DNA of 64,000 nucleotides from CAYSRJ01 sp964521865 (GTDB taxonomy: Bacteria > Spirochaetota > B62-G9 > DRHN01), in the NCBI GenBank assembly GCA_964521865.1, contig CAZFTJ010000002.1, positions 310,001-374,000 on the forward strand, written 5' to 3'. The position numbers and the translations under genes were made by a program. Below are positions 16,414-24,535 of the stretch, in pieces. Below the pieces are notes generated by a model. That model saw nothing but the letters and a program-made list of their open reading frames with translations, did not search any database and was not told the origin of the DNA. Every line of letters starts with the position of its first letter. The stretch's first letter is position 1.

Positions 16414-19041
16414 TTATGCCTGTTTATCCTGTATTGCGGCCTGTGCGGCGGCAAGACGTGCGATCGGCACCCTGAACGGGGAGCAGCTCACATAATTCAT
16501 ACCGACACGGTGGCAGAACTCAACGGATGACGGTTCACCCCCGTGCTCACCGCAGATACCGACTTTCAGCTCTTTTCTTGTATCTCTTCCTCTCTTTATG
16601 CCGATATCGACAAGCTGCCCGACTCCCTCCTGATCGAGGGCCTGAAAGGGGTCTTTCTCCAAAATGCCCCTGTTAATATATTCCGGCAGGAATACACCCG
16701 CATCATCACGGGAATACCCGAATGTCATCTGCGTGAGGTCGTTTGTACCGAAGGAGAAAAACTCGGCTTCCTTTGCGATTTTATCGGCAACAAGCGCGGC
16801 ACGCGGGATCTCTATCATCGTGCCGACCTTATATTCGATTCCCACTGTCAGCTCTTTCATGATTCTCGACGCCGTTCTGACGGTGAGCTCACGGAGAATA
16901 CTGAGCTCCTGCACCGTCCCGATCAGTGGAATCATAACCTCCGGAATTACGGTAATACCCTCTTTTTTCATACTTGCGGCCGCACGGAAAATGGCCTCGA
17001 TCTGCATTTCGTATATCTCGGGGTAGGTAATACCCAACCGGCATCCTCTGTGCCCGAGCATGGGATTGAACTCCTTGAGTGATTCCACCTTCTGGGAAAG
17101 CTTCTCCTTCGATACACCCATATCATTTGCCAGTGCTTCAATCTCCTCCCCGTCATGGGGCAGAAACTCATGGAGCGGCGGGTCGAGGAGCCTGATTGTA
17201 ACGGGAAGGCCGTCCATTACCCGGAATATCCCTTCGAAATCGCCCTGCTGCATCGGGAGAAGCTTGCCAAGCGCCTTGCGGCGGCCGGCCTCATCTTCCG
17301 CAAGTATCATTTCCCGCACGGAATCGATCCTGTCCCCCTCAAAGAACATATGCTCCGTTCTGCACAGGCCGATACCTTCAGCCCCGAGCCTTCTGGCGTT
17401 CTCGGCATCTCCCGGTGTATCGGCATTGGTGCGCACACCGAGTTTTCTCAGCTCATCGGCCCATTCCATGAGTACGGCGAAATCCCCGGTCGGTTCCGGT
17501 TCGACGAGCTTGACCTTGCCCTGAATAACCTCGCCCGTCGTGCCGTTCAGCGTAATGTAATCTCCGGCCCTGAGTTTTATATTCGCTATCTCGCATTCGC
17601 CGTCGTTTATAATATGAACCGCCGAGCATCCGGCGACACAGCACTTTCCCATTCCACGTGCAACCACCGCTGCATGGGAGGTCATACCGCCGCGGGCGGT
17701 AAGAATACCCTGTGCTACATTCATGCCTCCGATATCTTCCGGAGATGTCTCCACCCGTACGAGAATCACCTGTTTTCCTTTGGCCGCCTCCTCCTCCGCC
17801 TTCTGTGCAGTGAATACAATCTCTCCCACGGCAGCACCCGGTGACGCGGGAAGCCCCTTCGCAATCGATGTGACCTTTTCCTGCGGGTCTATGGTTGGGT
17901 GAAGAAGCTGATCGAGCTGGTTCGGCGAAATCCTCATAACGGCGGTCTTTTTATCGATGAGCTTCTCTTTCACCATATCAACCGCAATCTTGATAGCCGA
18001 CTGGGCCGTACGTTTTCCCGTTCTCGTCTGCAGCATATAGAGCGTGCCCTTTTCAATGGTGAACTCCATATCCTGCATATCCCTGTAGTGCTGCTCGAGC
18101 GTATCCTTGATTTCAACAAGCTGCTTGTACATTTCAGGCATCTCTTTTTCCATATCTTCCAGGGTCTCGGGTGTCCTGATACCTGCAACAACGTCTTCGC
18201 CCTGGGCATTGATGAGATACTCGCCATAAAAAATATTCTCTCCGGTAGACGGGTCCCTCGAGAAACACACCCCTGTCCCCGAATCCTCTCCCGCATTACC
18301 GAATACCATGGTCTGCACATTGACGGCGGTCCCCAGAAGCCCTTTGATTTCATTTATCTCTCTGTACTTTATTGCACGCTCATTGTTCCACGATCCGAAC
18401 ACCGCATCGATTGCCTTCCAGAGCTGCTCTTTCGGGTCTTCGGGAAAGCCTTCACCTGTTTTTTCCCCGTACAGCTTTTTATAATGAGCGACAATATCCA
18501 TGAGATTTTCAGCGGTCAGTTCCGTATCGAGCTTGACTCCGTTTTTCTTCTTGTGACTGTCGAGAATCTTCTCAAACTCTTCGCTGTCTATTCCCATCAC
18601 CACATTACCGAACATCTGCAGGAATCTTCTGTAGGCATCCCAGGCAAACCTCTTGCTGCCGGTCATTTCCTCGAGGCCGTTGACCGTTTCATTGTTGGTT
18701 CCGAGATTCAAAACCGTATCCATCATACCGGGCATCGAAATGGCGGCACCGGAACGCACGGAAACGAGAAGGGGGTTCTTGGGATCTCCGAGCTTCTTTC
18801 CCATGAGCTTTTCAAGACGTTCGAGTTGTTCCTCAACCTCCTCCTTCAGTCCCTGAGGATATCGCCGGTTGTTTTTGTAGAACATTTCGCAGACCCCGGC
18901 GCTTATCGTAAAACCCGGCGGAACGGGTATACCCAGATTGGTCATTTCCGCAAGATTTGCGCCTTTTCCCCCGAGTATTTCCTTCATATCGGCACGGCCC
19001 TCCGCTTTGCCGCCTCCGAAGAAGTATACGAACTTCTGCAT
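16414..19041 (-). CDS. ppdK: Pyruvate, phosphate dikinase
   Basis: An 875-residue enzyme that interconverts pyruvate, ATP and phosphate with phosphoenolpyruvate, AMP and pyrophosphate; in many anaerobes it replaces or supplements pyruvate kinase. The nucleotide-binding domain (KFVYFFGGGKAEG, GGKGANLAEM) is followed by the swivelling phosphohistidine domain with GGMTSHAAVVARGMGK, and the C-terminal TIM barrel with SFGTNDLTQMTFGYSRDD and GICGEHGG. I choose ATG 19041, with GGAGGAAGG just upstream. It lies 67 bases after glyS. Pyrophosphate-linked glycolysis is a family-level inference. Confidence 0.96.
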   Translation of the reverse strand: MQKFVYFFGGGKAEGRADMKEILGGKGANLAEMTNLGIPVPPGFTISAGVCEMFYKNNRRYPQGLKEEVEEQLERLEKLMGKKLGDPKNPLLVSVRSGAAISMPGMMDTVLNLGTNNETVNGLEEMTGSKRFAWDAYRRFLQMFGNVVMGIDSEEFEKILDSHKKKNGVKLDTELTAENLMDIVAHYKKLYGEKTGEGFPEDPKEQLWKAIDAVFGSWNNERAIKYREINEIKGLLGTAVNVQTMVFGNAGEDSGTGVCFSRDPSTGENIFYGEYLINAQGEDVVAGIRTPETLEDMEKEMPEMYKQLVEIKDTLEQHYRDMQDMEFTIEKGTLYMLQTRTGKRTAQSAIKIAVDMVKEKLIDKKTAVMRISPNQLDQLLHPTIDPQEKVTSIAKGLPASPGAAVGEIVFTAQKAEEEAAKGKQVILVRVETSPEDIGGMNVAQGILTARGGMTSHAAVVARGMGKCCVAGCSAVHIINDGECEIANIKLRAGDYITLNGTTGEVIQGKVKLVEPEPTGDFAVLMEWADELRKLGVRTNADTPGDAENARRLGAEGIGLCRTEHMFFEGDRIDSVREMILAEDEAGRRKALGKLLPMQQGDFEGIFRVMDGLPVTIRLLDPPLHEFLPHDGEEIEALANDMGVSKEKLSQKVESLKEFNPMLGHRGCRLGITYPEIYEMQIEAIFRAAASMKKEGITVIPEVMIPLIGTVQELSILRELTVRTASRIMKELTVGIEYKVGTMIEIPRAALVADKIAKEAEFFSFGTNDLTQMTFGYSRDDAGVFLPEYINRGILEKDPFQALDQEGVGQLVDIGIKRGRDTRKELKVGICGEHGGEPSSVEFCHRVGMNYVSCSPFRVPIARLAAAQAAIQDKQA

Positions 19042-19108
19042 AACGCCTTCCTCCAATTCAGTATGGTTTTGCTCAAATATATGCATACCCCGGACGGGGG
19101 GTCAAGAT

Positions 19109-21184
19109 TTACTCTCCAGGTTGAACAATTTTAGAGAAATCGATAATACCGGAAAAAAGCGAAACAATTTCATTCAGCATGCCGATTCGATTGGAGCGAA
19201 ACCGCACATCATCATCCATGACGAGAACATTTTCGAAGAAGTCATCCACATATGTTTTGAACGTTGAAAGGGTGCGGTACACATCCGAATAGTTTCTTTC
19301 CGAGACGCTCGTTTCAACATCCTCGCGAACACTGGTGTAATGCCGGTACAGCGCCTGCTCCGCGGGGTGGATAAGCAGCTCTTCCGAAAAGCCTGCGGCC
19401 CTTTGCCCCCTTATAATATTGCACATCCTCCTGAACGAACTAAGGAGGGCACCGAAATCTCCGTACCCCCTCATTTCATGAAGAGCGGAGACCCGCCTGT
19501 ATGCTTCATACAGGTTTTCAAAGCTCCCGGAAAGCGAGGCATCGATTTCATCGTAGCTGAAGCCCATATCCGTGAATATTGTCCTGATCCTGCTTATGAA
19601 GAAAGATTCAATTTCGCTTCTGAGCTCATCCCCGTCGGCGCTGAATAATACAATACTTTTTCTCAAAAGCATATCAGGTGAAAAATTCAGTTTATGATGC
19701 AGTATAATGCGGATGATCGCCAGCACCTTGCGTCTGAGCGCGAACGGGTCCTTCGATCCTTTGGGCTTCAAACCGATCGAGAAGATACCGAGTATCGTGT
19801 CGAGCCTGTCCGCAATGCCCACCACCGCCCCTTCAATTGTTTTCGGCGGCGCATCGTCGGCAAATCTGGGGGCATAGTGCTCCCGAATGCCCTCTGCAAT
19901 AATTTCACTGCAGCCCGAATAACGCGCATAGTAAAAACCCATAATCCCCTGGAGATGGGGAAACTCCTCGACCATGAGCGTGGTAAGGTCGTTCTTGCAG
20001 AGGCAACAAACTTCACGGATATTCTCCAGCTGTTCATCCTCAAGAGAGAGAAGATCACCAAGAATATCGCTGATTTTTGCAATTCGTAGAACCTTTTCGT
20101 GCATGCTGCCCAGCTTTTCGTGGAACGTTACGGATTTGAGCCGGCTGAGGAGGTCCCTCAGATTATGCTTTTTGTCCTCGTTGTAGAAAAATTTCCCGTC
20201 GTCAAGACGGGCGCGCAGCACCCGCTCATACCCGAACCGTGTCCTGGAGTTATCCCTTATGTTCGATACGGCGATAAAACGGTTTGAAAGCCTGGAGTTT
20301 GATTCTGTTTCAAGCGGAAAGTAGTGCTGATGCTCGACCATTTCGGAAATCAGCACCTCAGTCGGCAGCTCGAGAAATTCCTCGTCAAATGAACATAAAA
20401 CCGCCTGTGGGAGCTCCGTAAGGTCCGCATTGATTTCAAACAGAGCTTCCGCTGCTTTGGGCACTTTGAGCCTCTCCGCATCACAGATGGATCCTATCTG
20501 TTCATGGATCCTCTCCACCCTTTTTTCCCGCAGGGCAACGACATCCGCTTCGTAAAGCGCAGATTCATACCCGGCTGTGCTGGCGATTTCCACCGCATCA
20601 CGATGGTACGTCCTGTGGCCCTGTGTGAAACGTCCGGATTGTACACCGGCTATTTCATAGGGGATCACATCATGCCCGTAAAGAAACACGATCCACCTGA
20701 GGGGACGCACGAAGGCGAATCCCGATTTTTCCCACCGCATGGTTTTAACGAATCGCAGTGATTTAAGCGTTTTATCCAGAATAGAGGGAAGCAGCTTTGC
20801 GGTTTCTTCCCCCCGTATCTTGCGTACGAGAAAAATATATGCACCGTTATCCGTTTCTCTCTCCGTTATATCGTTCAGGGTGACTCCATTTCCGTTTAAA
20901 AACCCTGCGAGCGCTTTCGACGGACTGCCGTCCTGCAGGTACGCCTTTTCGAGAGACGGGCCCTTTTTTTCTGCTGTAAAATCACTTTGCCTGGCTTCCA
21001 CCCGTCCGAGTAAAAGGGCGATCCTTCGCGGTGTCGAGAATTCCCGGATTCCGGAATAACCGATCCTCGATTCGGTCAGATGGTCGGTAAACAGGGCCTT
21101 GAAGTCGCGGGCTGCTTCGGGAATGATTGCATGCGGGAGTTCTTCAAGCCCCAGCTCAACGAGGAGATCTTTCGCTTCGTGCAT
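19109..21184 (-). CDS. glyS: Glycyl-tRNA synthetase beta subunit
   Basis: A 691-residue beta subunit of the tetrameric (alpha2beta2) bacterial glycine-tRNA ligase. The opening DLLVELGLEELPHAIIPEAA, the MRWEKSGFAFVRPLRWIVFLYG block and the C-terminal HD-like and anticodon-binding parts (IADRLDTILGIFSIGLKPKGSKDPFALRR) are typical. This subunit binds tRNA while GlyQ activates glycine. It begins 14 bases after glyQ, so they are one operon. Full length. Confidence 0.96.
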   Translation of the reverse strand: MHEAKDLLVELGLEELPHAIIPEAARDFKALFTDHLTESRIGYSGIREFSTPRRIALLLGRVEARQSDFTAEKKGPSLEKAYLQDGSPSKALAGFLNGNGVTLNDITERETDNGAYIFLVRKIRGEETAKLLPSILDKTLKSLRFVKTMRWEKSGFAFVRPLRWIVFLYGHDVIPYEIAGVQSGRFTQGHRTYHRDAVEIASTAGYESALYEADVVALREKRVERIHEQIGSICDAERLKVPKAAEALFEINADLTELPQAVLCSFDEEFLELPTEVLISEMVEHQHYFPLETESNSRLSNRFIAVSNIRDNSRTRFGYERVLRARLDDGKFFYNEDKKHNLRDLLSRLKSVTFHEKLGSMHEKVLRIAKISDILGDLLSLEDEQLENIREVCCLCKNDLTTLMVEEFPHLQGIMGFYYARYSGCSEIIAEGIREHYAPRFADDAPPKTIEGAVVGIADRLDTILGIFSIGLKPKGSKDPFALRRKVLAIIRIILHHKLNFSPDMLLRKSIVLFSADGDELRSEIESFFISRIRTIFTDMGFSYDEIDASLSGSFENLYEAYRRVSALHEMRGYGDFGALLSSFRRMCNIIRGQRAAGFSEELLIHPAEQALYRHYTSVREDVETSVSERNYSDVYRTLSTFKTYVDDFFENVLVMDDDVRFRSNRIGMLNEIVSLFSGIIDFSKIVQPGE

Positions 21185-21198
21185 AAATCTAAATCCTA

Positions 21199-22077
21199 TC
21201 AGCCTTTCAGAAGGGGAAATCCCTGGGTTTTTCTCGATTCGACAAAGGTTTCCGCCACAGCTTTTGCCAGGTTCCGTACTCTGCCGATGTAGGAGGTTCT
21301 TTCAGTAACACTAAGAGCTCCTCTTGCATCGAGGATATTAAATACGTGTGAGCATTTAATTACCATATCGTATGCAGGGAGCACGAGATTTTTTTTCAGG
21401 CAGAACAGCGCTTCCTGTTCATAATCGTTGAAAAGCCTGACATGTTTTTCGATATCCGCCGTTTCAAAATTATACGTCGAAAATTCTAACTCCTCCCGTT
21501 TTCGCACATCCCCGTAGGTAAGTGAATCGTTCCACATGATATCGAAAACATTGTCCTTCTTCTGAATGAACATGGCCAGACGCTCGAGCCCGTACGTCAG
21601 CTCAACCGATATCGGATCGAGCTCGATTCCGCCCACCTGCTGAAAATAGGTAAACTGGGTGACCTCCATACCGTCCAGCCAGACCTCCCATCCGAGACCG
21701 GTTGCGCCGAGGGTCGGCGACTCCCAATCATCATGAACGAAACGGAGATCGTGCTCTGTGAAGTCGATACCCATTGTGCGGATGCTGTCCAGATAGAGAT
21801 TCTGCACCTCTTCGGGAGACGGCTTGATCAGCACCTGGTACTGATAGAAGAGCTGAAGCCTGTTCGGATTTTCACCGTACCTGCCGTCTGTGGGTCTCCG
21901 GGAGGGCTCCACGTACGCAACGTACCACGGCTCGGGCCCGAGGCAGCGAAGCATGGTAGCCGGGTTGAACGTGCCCGCGCCCGTTTCGATGTCGTACGGC
22001 TGAACGACGAGAGCGCCCTTCTCACTCCAGTAGGTCTCGAGACGAAAGATGAGCTGTTGAAATGTCATGGTTCCCAT
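21199..22077 (-). CDS. glyQ: Glycyl-tRNA synthetase alpha subunit
   Basis: A 292-residue class IIc catalytic subunit that forms glycyl-adenylate. Highly conserved blocks VQPYDIETGAGTFNPATMLRCLGPEPW, PSRRPTDGRYGENPNRLQLFYQYQV, GLGWEVWLDGMEVTQFTYFQQ and the C-terminal VTERTSYIGRVRNLAKAVAE are present. I use ATG 22077, about seven bases after GGGGA; ATG 22068 three codons on is also possible. A strong promoter lies about 50 bases upstream, and the operon continues into glyS and probably ppdK. Confidence 0.95.
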   Translation of the reverse strand: MGTMTFQQLIFRLETYWSEKGALVVQPYDIETGAGTFNPATMLRCLGPEPWYVAYVEPSRRPTDGRYGENPNRLQLFYQYQVLIKPSPEEVQNLYLDSIRTMGIDFTEHDLRFVHDDWESPTLGATGLGWEVWLDGMEVTQFTYFQQVGGIELDPISVELTYGLERLAMFIQKKDNVFDIMWNDSLTYGDVRKREELEFSTYNFETADIEKHVRLFNDYEQEALFCLKKNLVLPAYDMVIKCSHVFNILDARGALSVTERTSYIGRVRNLAKAVAETFVESRKTQGFPLLKG

Positions 22078-22104
22078 ACCGGAGTCCCCGAATAATACGG
22101 CACT

Positions 22105-22133
22105 AATGTATTCATTCAGTAAATATATGTCAA
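22105..22133 (-). promoter_or_regulatory. Promoter of the glyQ-glyS-ppdK operon
   Basis: On the - strand a perfect TTGACA (22133-22128), 17-base spacer and TACATT (22110-22105) precede glyQ by about 28 bases. No T-box leader is visible. Confidence 0.7.
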
Positions 22134-22291
22134 GCCCGATACATGAATATAGAAGCATTGGGGGCAGTGCTGAGACGCAGGGTGTGCTCTCATGCCGGGA
22201 CGCGCCCATCCTCCCTGGGCACACGGTGGACTTCCCGACCGGCGCATGTTACCTTAAGCAGGACGAATAGAAACAGGAAAAAAGTCGTACA

Positions 22292-23935
22292 ATGCATGAT
22301 CGAATCCGAAGACGTTTTATAGTGGTTATCGTTCTCATCGCCCTCGTATTCAGTATTCTGGTCATCAGAATAACAAAACTGATGTTTTTCCAAAAGGAAC
22401 TCGTGTCAAGCTCTCCTGATCTTGCCGGCAGTCTGGAACGGGGCTTCATTACCGACAGAAACGGCGAGAAGCTCGCACTAAGCCTCGAAACATATTCCGT
22501 GTACGTCAGGCCTAATGAGATAGAGAATAAAAAAGAGACCGCACTTTCGCTTTCTCAAATGCTCGACATGCCCTACAGGGAAATTCTTCGAAGCATGAAT
22601 ACGAGAAAATCTTTTGTATGGATAAAACGGCAAATAGATCTTGCGTACAGCGAAAAGCTTGAGAACCTCGATATAAAGGGTGTGTATACAGAAAAGGAGT
22701 ATAAGCGCTACTACCCATTTGATACGCTCGCTGCACATGTCGTAGGGTTTGCCGGAATCGATCAGAGAGGTCTCGAGGGAATTGAATATGAGTTCGACAG
22801 GGTGCTCTATCCGAAAACCGAACCCGCGACAAGTTCGGTCAGCGGATACAGACAGGGGTACACCGTTGTGCTGACAATCGACCGGTACATTCAGGAAATT
22901 GTAGAGGAGGAGATCGAAAAGGCGTACAGACAAACGGGTGCAAAACTGATAAACGCCGTCGTTATGCAGCCCTCATCCGGCCGGATACTGGCAATGGCGA
23001 ACAGTCCCGGATATGACCTTAATCATTTCAGGGACTACTCGGAGGAAAAAATACGGAATAAAACCATCACAGACACATTCGAACCGGGCTCGACCTTTAA
23101 AATATTTATCGCATCGATACTGATGGATAAAGGCCTGGTACATGAAGACGATACCTTTACCTGCACCGGCTCAATCGACATCGGCAATGTGACGATACAC
23201 GACACCGGCGTTCATGGCGTGATCAATTTCAGGGAAGTGCTTGAACGGTCATGCAATGTCGGAATGATCGAGTCGGCAGAACGGATAGACGACATCGACC
23301 TTTTCGAAAGTCTCAGAGCGTTCGGCTTCGGAACTCCGACCGGCGTCATGCTTCCCGGTGAGGCACACGGTATCTTGAGAAATCCGAAAGACTGGAGCAA
23401 AATATCCAAATATGAAATGGCAATCGGCCAGGAGGTGTCCGCCACATCGCTGCAGCTGATAACCGCTGCATCAGCCATAGCAAACGGCGGCGTGCTCATG
23501 CAGCCGCGAATCGTCCGGCGCATTGAACGGCCCGACGGCTCAACGGTGAAGGAGTTCAAACCCCTTCAGGTCAGAAGGGTTATCCAGAAGAATACCGCCT
23601 CCAAAATTCTGAACATCCTTATCGGCGTGCTCTCGGATAGAGGCACCGGATACAAGGCAAAAATAGAGGGGTATACCATAGCCGGTAAAACGGGTACCGC
23701 ACAGATTGCCGATACAGAGAAGGGTGGCTATCTCGAAAATCAGTTCTATGCGTCCTTCGTCGGGTTCGTGCCCGTTCCGAATCCGAAAATCGTCATTTTG
23801 ATAACGCTCGACAGACCGATCGGAGAGGTGTACGGCGGCCAGACCGCAGCTCCTGTATTTAAAGACATAGTCGAGCGCATCGCTCCCTACCTCAATATTC
23901 TACCGGCCGCTTCCGAGGTGTATGTCATCCAGTAA
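22292..23935 (+). CDS. Class B penicillin-binding protein (PBP2/FtsI type transpeptidase)
   Basis: A 547-residue peptidoglycan transpeptidase anchored by one N-terminal membrane helix (about residues 9-31). The dimerisation domain with RGFITDRNGEKLALS is followed by the transpeptidase domain: S267-T-F-K270 with the catalytic serine, S320-C-N322 and K466-T-G468. There are no PASTA repeats. Order and length resemble FtsI (septal) more than PBP2 (elongation), but no division genes are near, so I do not assign a symbol. The gene stands alone, divergent from glyQ; the segment between them holds the glyQ promoter and a small hairpin near 22206-22226. Confidence 0.88.
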   Translation: MHDRIRRRFIVVIVLIALVFSILVIRITKLMFFQKELVSSSPDLAGSLERGFITDRNGEKLALSLETYSVYVRPNEIENKKETALSLSQMLDMPYREILRSMNTRKSFVWIKRQIDLAYSEKLENLDIKGVYTEKEYKRYYPFDTLAAHVVGFAGIDQRGLEGIEYEFDRVLYPKTEPATSSVSGYRQGYTVVLTIDRYIQEIVEEEIEKAYRQTGAKLINAVVMQPSSGRILAMANSPGYDLNHFRDYSEEKIRNKTITDTFEPGSTFKIFIASILMDKGLVHEDDTFTCTGSIDIGNVTIHDTGVHGVINFREVLERSCNVGMIESAERIDDIDLFESLRAFGFGTPTGVMLPGEAHGILRNPKDWSKISKYEMAIGQEVSATSLQLITAASAIANGGVLMQPRIVRRIERPDGSTVKEFKPLQVRRVIQKNTASKILNILIGVLSDRGTGYKAKIEGYTIAGKTGTAQIADTEKGGYLENQFYASFVGFVPVPNPKIVILITLDRPIGEVYGGQTAAPVFKDIVERIAPYLNILPAASEVYVIQ

Positions 23936-24041
23936 AAGCGGGATGGGGACAACCTGAGCGGACATAACCCCAGCCTGCACGACGCGGAGAACATTCCGCT
24001 TGACTGAGGCATTGAATCGGGTCGGGTCGGGCCGAAATTTC

Positions 24042-24093
24042 TTGACAGAGGCCCGCTGAATATCTATACTTTATATGAACATTTGTTCATATA
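24042..24093 (+). promoter_or_regulatory. Promoter and ArsR/SmtB operator of the metal-efflux operon
   Basis: TTGACA (24042-24047), exactly 17 bases, TATACT (24065-24070) forms a near-consensus promoter. Directly after the -10 lies a perfect 10-2-10 palindrome, TATATGAACATTTGTTCATATA (24072-24093), with the TGAACA-N2-TGTTCA core typical of SmtB/ArsR operators. It covers the expected transcription start, so the repressor encoded just downstream should block initiation when free of metal. Confidence 0.88.
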
Positions 24094-24115
24094 TTCATTT
24101 ATTATAAGAGGTCAT

Positions 24116-24535
24116 ATGGAACGGGGCAACAACATCTGTAAATCCTTTATTATCCATGAAGACAGGGTAAATACAGTTAAAAAAAACATGCCGGAGGATG
24201 AGCTTTTGTACGACCTGGCCGACTTTTTCAAGGTGTTCGGCGATACGACAAGGATAAAGATCCTGTACGCCCTGCTCTTTTCCGAAATATGTGTCTGTGA
24301 TCTATCGGTTTTACTGCAGATGAATCAATCCGCCGTCTCTCATCAGCTCAGGGTTCTGAAACAGGCACGACTCGTAAAGCACCGCAGAGAAGGAAAAGTC
24401 GTGTACTACTCGTTAAAGGACCGCCATGTGGAAAATATATTTGAGCAGGGGTTCATTCATCTGAAAGAGGAGCGTTTTTCACCCAGAAAGCCGGCCAATA
24501 CGAACGATCCCGATCAACGCAGGGAAGATACATGA
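24116..24535 (+). CDS. ArsR/SmtB-family metal-sensing repressor
   Basis: A 139-residue winged-helix repressor. The core VFGDTTRIKILYALLFSEICVCDLSVLLQMNQSAVSHQLRVLKQARLV is classic ArsR/SmtB; the ICVCDL cysteines at the start of the recognition region resemble the alpha3 metal site of CadC and ArsR, and a further cysteine and histidines lie in the N-terminal arm. These sensors leave DNA when they bind Zn, Cd, Pb or As. I choose ATG 24116 (AAGAGG four bases upstream); the ATG at 24083 lies inside the operator. The stop overlaps the ATG of the ATPase gene (ATGA), so the two are coupled and the repressor most likely senses the metal the pump exports. Confidence 0.9.
   Translation: MERGNNICKSFIIHEDRVNTVKKNMPEDELLYDLADFFKVFGDTTRIKILYALLFSEICVCDLSVLLQMNQSAVSHQLRVLKQARLVKHRREGKVVYYSLKDRHVENIFEQGFIHLKEERFSPRKPANTNDPDQRREDT

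Noticed and set aside
17899..19134. Long + strand frame opposite ppdK
   Set aside because: It runs entirely over the well-conserved ppdK gene; its translation shows no known domain.
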